Under the pieces are notes generated by a model. The model was not told where the DNA came from. It saw only the letters and a program-made list of their open reading frames with translations, and did not search any database. A stretch of 64,000 nucleotides of DNA from Nocardioides psychrotolerans (GTDB taxonomy: Bacteria; Actinomycetota; Actinomycetes; Propionibacteriales; Nocardioidaceae), in NCBI RefSeq assembly GCF_900113685.1, contig NZ_FOQG01000020.1, positions 1 through 64,000 of the forward strand, given 5' to 3'. Position 1 is the first letter of the stretch, and every line of letters begins with the position of its first letter. Shown piece after piece: positions 50,291 through 58,267 of the stretch. A program made the position numbers and the translations under genes.

Positions 50291-50934
50291 TAGGTCAAGG
50301 GGCGAAGGTCCTCGGACCCCCAGGTCCCGCTGCGTCGCATCACGGCCCAGGTGAACTGCTGGTCGGCGCCACCCGGGGTGTGGTGGACGCGCACCTCGTC
50401 GTGGGTCACCGCGAAAACCGGCGCGAAGAGCGCGCCCAGCTCGGCAGCGGAGTGACGTGCGGTCGGCAGTCCCGAGCAGGCCGTGGGGCCGTCGGGGCCG
50501 AAGGTGGCCAGGACCAGGAGACCGCCGGGGCGGACGGCGCGCGCGGCCAGGTCGACGTACGCCGCCTGGTCGGTCGGGTCGGTGAGGAAGTGGAAGACGG
50601 CGCGGTCGTGCCAGGCGTCCCGCTGCCGCTCCGGCGCCCACATCAGGAGGTCGCTGACGACGTAGCCCACCCGCGACTCCGAGGACCCGAGCCGCTCACG
50701 GGTGACGGCCAGGGCCTCGTGGGAGATGTCGAGCAGGGTGACGTCGCTGCGGCCGTCGGCGAGCAGCTCGTCGGCGAGCGTGCCGGCCCCGGCGCCGATG
50801 TCGACCACCGAGCCCGGCTGCTCTCGCAGCAGCGAGACCGAGAGGTCGTGGCTCGCCTCGAACCACGAGACCTCGTCGGTGGCCCGGGTCGCGAAGACGG
50901 TGTCCCAGTGCTGGGTCCGGTCGGTGTGGCTCAT
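50290..50934 (-). CDS. Class I SAM-dependent methyltransferase
   Basis: 214 residues from ATG 50934. Starts HWDTVFATRATDEVSWFEASHDLSVSLL, then motif I SVVDIGAGAGTLADELL (about 42), VTLLDISHEALAVTRERLG, and DAWHDRAVFHFLTDPTDQAAYV. It resembles thiopurine/tellurite-type small-molecule methyltransferases. The start overlaps the thioredoxin-like gene stop (ATGA). In this sulfur and metal context a thiol or metalloid substrate is plausible. Confidence 0.78.
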   Translation of the reverse strand: MSHTDRTQHWDTVFATRATDEVSWFEASHDLSVSLLREQPGSVVDIGAGAGTLADELLADGRSDVTLLDISHEALAVTRERLGSSESRVGYVVSDLLMWAPERQRDAWHDRAVFHFLTDPTDQAAYVDLAARAVRPGGLLVLATFGPDGPTACSGLPTARHSAAELGALFAPVFAVTHDEVRVHHTPGGADQQFTWAVMRRSGTWGSEDLRPLT

Positions 50935-51245
50935 GCGCACCCTCCTCGGCTGACGAGGGCGGCCCGCAGGTCGGTCCCCGACGGCAGTCCGGACCAGCCG
51001 TCGCCCGTGCGGTAGACCCGGCACGCGACACCGGCTGGCGCTCCCGGCTGGGCGAAGGGGTCTTCGCCGTCGACGAGGAACGTCGGTGACCCGACGAAGC
51101 CCCGGGCCTCTGCCTCGGCCTGGGTCGTGATGACCGTGGTCGTCAGCTCGTCGGTGAGCCCCAGGTCGGCGAGCGTCGTCAGCGCCAGCTCACGCGCGGG
51201 CCCCTCGTGGGGACAGTCGGGTATGACGAGCAGCTCGAGCTTCAT
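50931..51245 (-). CDS. Thioredoxin-fold small protein
   Basis: 104 residues. LELLVIPDCPHEGPARELALTTLADLG at the N-terminus keeps the single Cys of DCPHE, followed by VTTTVITTQAEAEARGFVGSPTFLVDGEDPFAQP with the cis-Pro loop GSPTF. It resembles small proteins found next to mercury/organomercury or metal genes. It may bind or reduce thiols or metals. Coupled to the methyltransferase by overlap. Confidence 0.7.
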   Translation of the reverse strand: MKLELLVIPDCPHEGPARELALTTLADLGLTDELTTTVITTQAEAEARGFVGSPTFLVDGEDPFAQPGAPAGVACRVYRTGDGWSGLPSGTDLRAALVSRGGCA

Positions 51246-51291
51246 CGCCCCAGCATGCCGGGAGCGTCGCCACCCCTGCGATCCCGGTGGC

Positions 51292-51495
51292 TCATCGGAA
51301 GGCGCACCCGCTGCTGACGCCGAGCCGGCGGAAGACGAGCGCCGCGGGGCAGAAGCCGGTGATGCTCGACTGCACCAGGTTGAGCCCGACGAAGGTGGTC
51401 AGCAGCAGCCACCACGGCGAGACCAGGCTGGCCAGCAGGGCGCTGAGCAGGATCATGGTGCCGGCGAGGAGGAGGACGGCGCGGTCGAGGTTCAC
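51292..51495 (-). CDS. DUF2892-type inner-membrane protein
   Basis: 67 residues from GTG 51495. Two helices: AVLLLAGTMILLSALLASLV and WLLLTTFVGLNLVQSSITGFCPAALVF. SSITGFCPA is the YgaP/DUF2892 motif, usually found with rhodaneses. The start overlaps the stop of the preceding small gene (GTGA). Confidence 0.75.
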   Translation of the reverse strand: MNLDRAVLLLAGTMILLSALLASLVSPWWLLLTTFVGLNLVQSSITGFCPAALVFRRLGVSSGCAFR

Positions 51496-51659
51496 GACGA
51501 CCGCCCGAAGATCCGGCTCAACAGGCCCGACCCAACCTCCCGCGGGTGGCCTGCGCAGCGGTCGGCTCGCGGGACACCGGCCAGGACCTGGTCGACATGC
51601 TGGCCGCAGCCGGACCAGGTGGTCTTGTCGCACTTCTTGCAGGTGACTGCTCGACACAT
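51492..51659 (-). CDS. Small Cys-rich protein
   Basis: 55 residues from the ATG at 51657-51659. MCRAVTCKKCDKTTWSGCG has four Cys in a zinc-ribbon-like spacing, followed by QHVDQVLAGVPRADRCAGH, which adds a further Cys and two His. Similar short proteins exist in actinobacteria without known function. Its stop is nested in the next start. It is probably a metal-binding or thiol protein in the sulfur operon. Confidence 0.75.
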   Translation of the reverse strand: MCRAVTCKKCDKTTWSGCGQHVDQVLAGVPRADRCAGHPREVGSGLLSRIFGRSS

Positions 51660-51716
51660 GGTGGTGCTCCGATCTGTTGGGTGGAGGGGTGATGACGGGG
51701 GAGTGGTGAGGGCAGG

Positions 51717-53906
51717 TCAGCCGTGGGAGAACGTGATGGTGGGCAGGACCTTGCGCAGCCAGGCGGGGGACCACCAGGCGGCCTTGCCGGTCAGGCGCAG
51801 CATGACCGGCAGCAGCACCAGCCGGACCAGGAACGCGTCGAGCAGGACGGCGACGCCGAGCACGATGCCCATCTCCTTGGGCGGCAGCGGGCCTGAGAGC
51901 GCGAAGGTGAAGAACACCGCGACCATGACCGCTCCGGCGGCGAAGATCACCCGACCGGAGTGGGCCAGCGAGCCGACCATCGCGTCCTTGGGATCACCCG
52001 AGTGCTCGTAGTGCTCCTTGGCCGAGGCCAGCAGGAACACCGTGTAGTCCATGGCGATCGCGAAGATCATCGCGAAGAAGAACACCGGCGCCCACGCGTC
52101 CAGGAACCCCTGGCTCTCGAAGCCGAAGAAGTCGGCACCGATCCCCTCCTGGAAGACCAGGCGGGCCACGCCGAAGGCGGCGGCCGTCGAGAGCAGGCTG
52201 GCCAACGTGCCGAGCAGCGAGATCAGCGGCGCCTGGAGCGCGATGAGCAGCAGCAGGAAGCCGAGCACCAGCACGACCCCGATCACCAACGGCGTGGAGT
52301 CGTCGAGCTGGGTCTTGAGGTCGAGGTTCTCCACGGCTGCGCCTCCGACGAGCGCGCTCGAGGGGAGGTCGGTGCGGAGCCGGTCGACGGTGTCGCCGAG
52401 GGTGGGGTCGGACGGGTCGACGGTCGGGACGGCCTGGATCAGGACCAGGCCGCTGTCGTCGGCCGCAGGCATGGCGGGCATGGCGCCGGCGATGCCGGCA
52501 TCGGAGGAGAGTACGGCGGTCGCGGCGTCGGCGTCGGAGGCCTTCATCACGATCTGCAGCGTGCCGGGTGCCCCCTCGCCGAAGGATTCCTGGACGAGGT
52601 CGTAGCCGATGCGGGCGCTGGCGTCCTCGGGCAGGACCTTGATCGAGGGCATCGCGGTCTTGAGGCCGATGATCGGCGCGGCCAGCGCCAGCAGCACGAT
52701 GAGCGCGCCCAGGCCCCAGACGACGGGGCGCTTCCAGAGCCGCTCGCCCCAGGCGGCGAACTTCGCGGAGCGGTGCTCGCCGGTCTTGACCCAGGGCAGC
52801 GAGAGCTTGTTGATCTTGTGGTCGAGCTTGAACAGCACGAGGGGCAGCAGGGTGAGCGTCGCGGCCAGGACGAAGACCACCGAGAGCATGATCCCGCCGG
52901 CCATCGAGCGGAAGGAGGGCGAGGGCACGAGCATGACGGCCGACAGCGAGATCAGCACGGTGGCACCGGAGAGCAGCACGGCCTTGCCGGCGGTGTCCAT
53001 GGTCTCGGCGACGGCCTGGCGCGCGGAGTTGCCGGCCCCCATGCGGGAGGCGCGGTAACGGACGACGAGGAACAGCGCGTAGTCGATGCCGAGCGCGAGG
53101 GCGAACATCATGGCGAAGTTCATCGCCCAGATCGAGACCGGGACGAGCTCGTTGATGAGCACCAGGGAGCCGGCCGAGGCGACGAGCCCGGCGAGGGTCA
53201 GGATCAGTGGGAGTCCGGCGGCGACGAGGGCGCCGAAGGCGAGCACCAGGATCGCCATGGTGACGGGCCAGGAGACCAGCTCGGACTTCAGCATGGCCTC
53301 GAGGTTGGCCTCGTTGAAGTCCGACCAGAGCAGCGAGGAGCCGGTCGGGTTGACCTGGATGCCCTCGACCGACAGGTCCTGGAGGTCGCCCTTGAGGTCG
53401 GTGGCGACGCGGACCATCTCGTTGGTGTCGGCACCGGCGCCGGCGAGGATGATCGCGGTGGTGCCGTCCTGGCTCACGGTGGCGCCGGGCATCGGCTGGA
53501 TCACCTCCGCGATGCGGGGCTCGGCCTCGAGCATCCGGGTGACCTGGGCCAGGACCTCGGCGCCGGGACCCTCGGTCACCGGTCCGTCGGTGGAGTGCAC
53601 GACGACCTGGATGGCCGAGGAGGCGTTGCCGCCGAAGCTCTCCTGGGCCAGCTCGCGCGCGGCGACGGACTCGGAGCCGTCGGCCTGCCAGCCGGCGCCG
53701 GAGAGGTTCTGCTCGACCTGGGGGGCGAAGGCGCCCAGGCCGACGATCAGCAGGACCCAGATGCCGGTGACGAGCTTGGCGTGGTTGGTCACCCAGACGC
53801 CGAGGCGACCGAGCGGGCCGGGGGTGAAGCCCGGCGTGAAGTCCGGCGCGGAGTCCGGGTCGGAGCCGGTCGGTCCGCTGGCGCGGCTGGCGGTGGTGGT
53901 GCTCAT
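51717..53906 (-). CDS. MMPL family transporter
   Basis: 729 residues from ATG 53906. Two RND/MMPL halves, each with one helix, a large extracytoplasmic domain and five further helices. The proton-relay type LGIDYALFLVVRYR (about 280) and AMDYTVFLLASAKEH (about 625) repeats are the family hallmark. It exports lipids or small hydrophobic compounds. Located in the rhodanese operon, 16 bases after TauE; a sulfur-linked substrate is only inference. Confidence 0.88.
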   Translation of the reverse strand: MSTTTASRASGPTGSDPDSAPDFTPGFTPGPLGRLGVWVTNHAKLVTGIWVLLIVGLGAFAPQVEQNLSGAGWQADGSESVAARELAQESFGGNASSAIQVVVHSTDGPVTEGPGAEVLAQVTRMLEAEPRIAEVIQPMPGATVSQDGTTAIILAGAGADTNEMVRVATDLKGDLQDLSVEGIQVNPTGSSLLWSDFNEANLEAMLKSELVSWPVTMAILVLAFGALVAAGLPLILTLAGLVASAGSLVLINELVPVSIWAMNFAMMFALALGIDYALFLVVRYRASRMGAGNSARQAVAETMDTAGKAVLLSGATVLISLSAVMLVPSPSFRSMAGGIMLSVVFVLAATLTLLPLVLFKLDHKINKLSLPWVKTGEHRSAKFAAWGERLWKRPVVWGLGALIVLLALAAPIIGLKTAMPSIKVLPEDASARIGYDLVQESFGEGAPGTLQIVMKASDADAATAVLSSDAGIAGAMPAMPAADDSGLVLIQAVPTVDPSDPTLGDTVDRLRTDLPSSALVGGAAVENLDLKTQLDDSTPLVIGVVLVLGFLLLLIALQAPLISLLGTLASLLSTAAAFGVARLVFQEGIGADFFGFESQGFLDAWAPVFFFAMIFAIAMDYTVFLLASAKEHYEHSGDPKDAMVGSLAHSGRVIFAAGAVMVAVFFTFALSGPLPPKEMGIVLGVAVLLDAFLVRLVLLPVMLRLTGKAAWWSPAWLRKVLPTITFSHG

Positions 53907-53922
53907 GGGGGTGTCCGTTCTT

Positions 53923-54750
53923 TCAGAGGAGGGCGGGCAGGGCCTGGGTGGCGGTGTAGCCGGCGACGGTGAGGACCAGGACGGTGAACGCCCCGGAGAG
54001 GCGCCGGGTGTCGACGCGGTCGGCGAGGCGGGTGCCGGCGACGGCAGCGAGCGCCGAGACCAGGGTGAGGACGAGCACGACGCCCCAGTCGGGTGCCGAG
54101 CCGACCCCGGCGCGCGTCGCGAGGGCGGCCGCGCTGGTGATGGTGATGACCACCAGCGACGTGCCGGCGGCGTACGGCAGGGGGAGGGCGAGGGCGATGA
54201 GGAGCGCGGGCACGACGAGGAATCCGCCGCCGACGCCCAGGAAGCCGGTGAGCAGGCCGACCACCGTGGCGGTGACCAGCACCTTGAGCGCTCGGGGACA
54301 GGCACAGGCGAAGGTCGGGCTGAAGGTGATGATCGGGTCGTCCAGGGACGGGCGGGCGGCGTGCGACGGTCCGGCGGCGGCGTCGCCCAGGCGCAGCAGC
54401 CGCCAGGCCATCAGGGCGCCCACGAGCAGCATCAGTGCGGCGAACGCGACGAGCAGGACGTCCCCGTCGACGTGGGCAGACGCCTTGGCGCCGAGCACCG
54501 CGCCGCCGATCGCGACGATCCCGAAGGTGGCGCCGCGCGCGAGCAGCACGTTGCCGGCCCGGTGGGCGGCGATCGCGCCGATCAGTGCGGTCGTGCCGAC
54601 GACGACCAGCGACCCGGTCGTCGCCTGGGCCGGGGACTGGTCCAGCAGGTAGACCAGCACCGGGACCGCCAGGATCGAGCCGCCGCCACCGAGCGCACCC
54701 AGGCTGAGCCCGATGAGCGCGCCGGCGACGACCGCGAGGACGAGGGTCAC
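53923..54750 (-). CDS. TauE/SafE family sulfite exporter-like permease
   Basis: 275 residues, about eight helices, with two internal halves: LGALGGGGSILAVPVLVYLL near the start and VGLLTGFLGVGGGFLVVPALLIAL near the middle, both TauE motifs. It probably exports sulfite or related sulfur oxyanions made by the coupled persulfide dioxygenase. GTG 54750 overlaps that gene by 4 bases. Confidence 0.87.
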   Translation of the reverse strand: MTLVLAVVAGALIGLSLGALGGGGSILAVPVLVYLLDQSPAQATTGSLVVVGTTALIGAIAAHRAGNVLLARGATFGIVAIGGAVLGAKASAHVDGDVLLVAFAALMLLVGALMAWRLLRLGDAAAGPSHAARPSLDDPIITFSPTFACACPRALKVLVTATVVGLLTGFLGVGGGFLVVPALLIALALPLPYAAGTSLVVITITSAAALATRAGVGSAPDWGVVLVLTLVSALAAVAGTRLADRVDTRRLSGAFTVLVLTVAGYTATQALPALL

Positions 54751-56141
54751 GCCGCCGGCCCCACCAGGTGCAGGCCCACGGCCTCGGCGTTGTCGAAGGT
54801 GTCGTCGATCGCGACCAGGGAGCGGCCTTGCGCGTCGAGCATCGAGGCGGCGACCGACGCGCGGTAGCCGCCGGCGCAGTGGACCCAGACCTCACCGGAC
54901 GGCACTTCCTCGACCCGGCTCCACAGCTCGTGGAGCGGGATGTTGACGGCGCCCTGGATCGCGGCGTCCGCGTGCTCCTCGGTGCGGCGGACGTCGAGGA
55001 CGACGACCTCGCGGTGGTGGCGGACCTGGGCCAGGTCGGCGAACTTCGCGGTGGCGAAGCTCGCCAGGGCGCCGGTCGCCCAGTCGGCCTGCGAGCCCGT
55101 GGCGTGGGCGGCCGGCCGGTCGATGCCGATGCGGACCAGCTCACGCTGCGCCTCGGCGACCTGCGCGGCGGTCTCGCCGAGCAGGGTGATCGGGGTGCCC
55201 CAGGGGACCAGCCAGCCGAGGTACGTCGCGAACCCGCCGTCGAGCCCGAAGTTGAGGGTGCCGCGGGCGTGACCGGCCGCGAAGGCGGTGCGGTTGCGCA
55301 GGTCGACGACCCACTCGCCGGCCTCGATGCGCCGGCGCAGCTCGTCGGCGTCGGCGAGCGCCGGGGCGCTCAGGTCGGGCGCGGCCGGACCGGCGGCGTT
55401 GGCCGGAGCCATGTGCGCGTAGTAGGCCGGCCAGGCGCCCAGCCCCGCGAGCAGCTCGCGGACGTAGGTCTCCTCGTCCTGGGTCAGGGCCGGGTTGCTG
55501 TCCTTCTCGAGACCGATCGTCGAGGACGTCGCCTCGGACTGGGTGGCCGAGCAGAACGAGCCGAAGCCGTGCGTCGGGAAGACCTCGGCCTCGTCGGGCA
55601 GGAGATCGGCCAGCCGGTGCGCCGAGGCGTGCTGGTGACGGACCAGGGCCTGGGTGTGGTCGGGGCCGAGCAGGTCGGGACGGCCGGTGGCGCCGAAGAG
55701 CAGGGAGCCGCCGGAGAAGACGCCGACGTCGGTGCCGGTTGCGCTGTCGCGCAATGCGTAGGAGAGGTGGGTGAAGGTGTGGCCGGGCGTCGCGAGCACG
55801 GTGACCCGCATCCGCGCGCCGATCTCGAGGACGTCGCCGTCGGTGGCGGGAGTGCGGTCGAAGGAGACGTCGTCGGCGCCGTTGACGACGTACGTCGCGT
55901 CGGTGGCGGCCGCCAGCGCGAACCCGCCGGTCACGTAGTCGTTGTGGATGTGGGTCTCGAGCACGTGGGTGAGCCGGACCCCGTGCTCGTCGAGGAGCGC
56001 CAGCACGCGGTCGATGTCGCGCTGCGGGTCGACGACGAAGGCGACCTCGCCGTCGTGCACGAGGTAGCTGCGGTCACCCAGGGTCGGGGTCTCGATCGGC
56101 AGGATCGTCAAGTCGCTGAGGCCGCTCACGGGCGCGCTCAT
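54747..56141 (-). CDS. Persulfide dioxygenase-rhodanese fusion
   Basis: 464 residues from ATG 56141. The beta-lactamase-fold part (1-250) has ETHIHNDYVTGGF (about 60), TPGHTFTHLSYAL and FSGGSLLFGATGRPDLLG, as in ETHE1-type iron persulfide dioxygenases. Two rhodanese domains follow: one without catalytic Cys (about 275-360) and one with HCAGGYRAS (about 430). It would oxidise glutathione or other persulfides to sulfite. The start overlaps the single-domain rhodanese by 4 bases. Confidence 0.88.
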   Translation of the reverse strand: MSAPVSGLSDLTILPIETPTLGDRSYLVHDGEVAFVVDPQRDIDRVLALLDEHGVRLTHVLETHIHNDYVTGGFALAAATDATYVVNGADDVSFDRTPATDGDVLEIGARMRVTVLATPGHTFTHLSYALRDSATGTDVGVFSGGSLLFGATGRPDLLGPDHTQALVRHQHASAHRLADLLPDEAEVFPTHGFGSFCSATQSEATSSTIGLEKDSNPALTQDEETYVRELLAGLGAWPAYYAHMAPANAAGPAAPDLSAPALADADELRRRIEAGEWVVDLRNRTAFAAGHARGTLNFGLDGGFATYLGWLVPWGTPITLLGETAAQVAEAQRELVRIGIDRPAAHATGSQADWATGALASFATAKFADLAQVRHHREVVVLDVRRTEEHADAAIQGAVNIPLHELWSRVEEVPSGEVWVHCAGGYRASVAASMLDAQGRSLVAIDDTFDNAEAVGLHLVGPAA

Positions 56142-56443
56142 CGGGTCGAAACCTGTCGTCCGGAGCGGATCCAGGCGCCCGTGCCGCCGAGCACGTTGAC
56201 GGCGTCGAAGCCCTGGGCGACGAGGACGTCGGTCATCGCGGCGCTGCGGTTGCCGGAGGCACAAATGAGGTGGACCGGGGCGGTGCGGTCGAGCTCGCCG
56301 ATCCGGTTGGTCAGGTGACCCATGGGGATGTTGACGGCGCCAGGGACGTGGCCTGCGGCGAATTCGGCGGTCTCGCGCACGTCGATCAGCGTGCCTCCGC
56401 CCTCGAGGGCGATGGCGGTCTGTTCGATGTCGATCTCTCGCAT
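56138..56443 (-). CDS. Single-domain rhodanese
   Basis: 101 residues. LIDVRETAEFAAGHVPGAVNIPMGHLTNRI and active-site loop ICASGNRSAAM with catalytic Cys (about 62). It moves sulfane sulfur between thiols. First gene of the persulfide operon, directly behind the twin CstR-like sites. Confidence 0.88.
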   Translation of the reverse strand: MREIDIEQTAIALEGGGTLIDVRETAEFAAGHVPGAVNIPMGHLTNRIGELDRTAPVHLICASGNRSAAMTDVLVAQGFDAVNVLGGTGAWIRSGRQVSTR

Positions 56444-56490
56444 GTCGTCGTTCCTTCCTGGCTTCTCGGCCCGGTGGACTGATCGGGAGG

Positions 56491-56541
56491 AACCCCCGGG
56501 AGGGTTACGTCGTCGACGTTAGCAGAACCCCCAGGGGGGTT
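56491..56541. promoter_or_regulatory. Twin CstR-like operators in the divergent promoter
   Basis: AACCCCCGGGAGGGTT (56491-56506) and AACCCCCAGGGGGGTT (56526-56541) are near-palindromic and 35 bases apart centre to centre. The second lies between a TTAGCA box (56519) and TACAGT (56543), a fair promoter for the DUF302-cstR operon; the first faces the rhodanese operon. Such C-tract/G-tract sites are typical of the CsoR/CstR family, whose member is encoded just downstream. Confidence 0.75.
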
Positions 56542-56600
56542 GTACAGTTGACGGCACGGGGAGCCTGGACGGGCCCGCCGACATGACGGAAGGAACGACG

Positions 56601-57014
56601 ATGGCTGACTACACGCTCTCGATCACCGCGCAGCTCCCCTACGAGGAGACGGTGACGGCCGTACGCGAGCAGCTCGCCGAGGCGGGCTTCGGCGTGCTGA
56701 CCGAGATCGACCTGAAGGCGACCCTCAAGAAGAAGCTCGACGTCGACGTCGCGCCGCAGATCATCCTCGGCGCCTGCCGTCCCGAGCTCGCGCACCAGGC
56801 GCTGCAGGCCGAGCCCTCGATCGCGGCCCTGCTGCCGTGCAACGTCGTGGTCCGCTCGGTGGGGGAGACGACCACGGTCGTCGAGGCCTTCGACCCGGCC
56901 GTGATGACCTCCTTCGCCGGCGACTCCGACGCGCTCCGCGCGGTCTCCGAGGACGCCCGCACCCGCCTCTCGCGGGCCCTGGACGCGGTCGCCGCGGTGG
57001 AAGCGGGGAAGTGA
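56601..57014 (+). CDS. DUF302 family protein
   Basis: 137 residues from ATG 56601 with GGAAGGA upstream. SITAQLPYEETVTAVREQLAEAGFGVLTEIDLKATLKKKLDVD and ILGACRPELAHQALQAEPSIAALLPCNVVVRS match DUF302, a small alpha/beta family often found with sulfur and metal stress genes. Function unknown. Its stop overlaps the regulator start (TGATG). Confidence 0.8.
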   Translation: MADYTLSITAQLPYEETVTAVREQLAEAGFGVLTEIDLKATLKKKLDVDVAPQIILGACRPELAHQALQAEPSIAALLPCNVVVRSVGETTTVVEAFDPAVMTSFAGDSDALRAVSEDARTRLSRALDAVAAVEAGK

Positions 57015-57283
57015 TGGAGCTCGAGCCCACCGACATCAAGCCGATCATCACCCGGATGAAGCGCGCCAACGGCCACCTCGCCAGCGTCATCCGCATGATG
57101 GAGGAGGGGTCCTCCTGCGAGGACGTCCTCACCCAGCTGGCCGCCGTCAACAAAGCGATCTCGCGCGCCGGCTACGCCATCGTCGCCACCGGCCTACAGC
57201 AGTGCCTGACCGACGCGGGAAACGACGGCCTCGACGGCGTCGACGTCAAGAAGATGGAGAAGCTGTTCCTCGCGCTGGCGTGA
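57014..57283 (+). CDS. cstR: CsoR/CstR family repressor, persulfide-sensor type
   Basis: 89 residues. IITRMKRANGHLASVIRMMEEGSSCEDVLTQLAAVNKAISRAGYAIVATGLQQCL is the family helix bundle. The two Cys (35 and 64) are kept, but position 60, where copper-sensing CsoR has His, is Gly. This favours sulfur (persulfide) sensing by a Cys-Cys tetrasulfide link over Cu(I). Neighbours are persulfide dioxygenase and rhodaneses. The last 38 bases overlap the convergent YeeE gene. Confidence 0.85.
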   Translation: MELEPTDIKPIITRMKRANGHLASVIRMMEEGSSCEDVLTQLAAVNKAISRAGYAIVATGLQQCLTDAGNDGLDGVDVKKMEKLFLALA

Positions 57284-58244
57284 GCGCCAGCCGCCGAGAG
57301 ACCGCGGCTGCCGCAGTGACGCCGAGGAACATCGCTGCCACGACGACGTACGACGACACGCTGAGCTGGGCGACCCCGGACAGGCCGTGCCCGAGGTTGC
57401 AGCCGCCGGCGATCCAGCCGCCGGCGCCGAGGAGCACGCCTCCGGCGGCGAGCTGGAAGTAGCGCACGCGCGGCTCCCCCCGGAGCCGGAAGCCGCCGGC
57501 GCGCGGGTCGCCGGTGCGGGAGCCGACGGTGCCGCCGGCGACGATGCCGAGCAGGAACGCGACGAGCCAGTAGTTCGGGTCGCTGTCGGCGATGCTCACG
57601 ACCGCACCGACCGAGCTGGGTCCGAACGAGGAGCCACCAATCGCGGCGAGCGCCCAGGCCAGCGTGACGGCAGCGCCCAGGCCGAGGCCGATCCGCTGCC
57701 ACCCCCACGCACCTCCCGGCCGGTCGTCCCGGTGCGGCCGGCGCAGCAGCACGAACGCGACGAGCACCAGCAGGACGACGGCGACCAGCAGGCGCGGCAG
57801 CCCCAGGATCCCGGGCAGCGTCGCCTCCTCGCCGCCGGGGAGCAGCGTGGGGCCGGGGATCGTCAGATCGCGCGCGGCCAGCTCGCCCACCGCCCAGCCG
57901 CCGAGGCCGACCAGCGCCCCGAGCATCCCGGACCCGAGCTTGTAGAACAGGCCGGAGACGCACGAGCGCGCGACGACCATGCCGACCCCGATCAGCAGGC
58001 CGCCGCTGATGTTGGCGACCGGCCGGAACGCCAGGCCGCGGTTGAGCTCCTCGGCTCCCGGCAGCAGGAACAGCACGGCCAGCCCGACGGCACCGATCGC
58101 GACCCCGAGGGCCCAGCCGCGCACGAGCAGGAAGCGACGCTCCAGCGAGTCCCGGATCGCCGAGTGGAAGCACAGCTGCCCGCGCTGGAGCACGAAGCCC
58201 GTGGCGACGCCCGCCAGGGCGCCGGTCGCGATCGCAGTGAGCAT
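57246..58244 (-). CDS. YeeE/YedE family thiosulfate or sulfur transporter (TsuA-like)
   Basis: 332 residues, about nine helices. Conserved Cys motifs on the transport path: QRGQLCFHSAI (about 25), VARSCVSGLFYKLGSGM (about 93) and IAGGCNLGHGLSGV (about 285). TsuA takes up thiosulfate by transient contacts with these Cys. It converges on cstR with overlapping tails. It supplies sulfane sulfur that the persulfide operon handles. Confidence 0.85.
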   Translation of the reverse strand: MLTAIATGALAGVATGFVLQRGQLCFHSAIRDSLERRFLLVRGWALGVAIGAVGLAVLFLLPGAEELNRGLAFRPVANISGGLLIGVGMVVARSCVSGLFYKLGSGMLGALVGLGGWAVGELAARDLTIPGPTLLPGGEEATLPGILGLPRLLVAVVLLVLVAFVLLRRPHRDDRPGGAWGWQRIGLGLGAAVTLAWALAAIGGSSFGPSSVGAVVSIADSDPNYWLVAFLLGIVAGGTVGSRTGDPRAGGFRLRGEPRVRYFQLAAGGVLLGAGGWIAGGCNLGHGLSGVAQLSVSSYVVVAAMFLGVTAAAAVSRRLALTPARGTASPSS

Positions 58245-58267
58245 GCCGCCACCGTAGCCTTGGGCCC

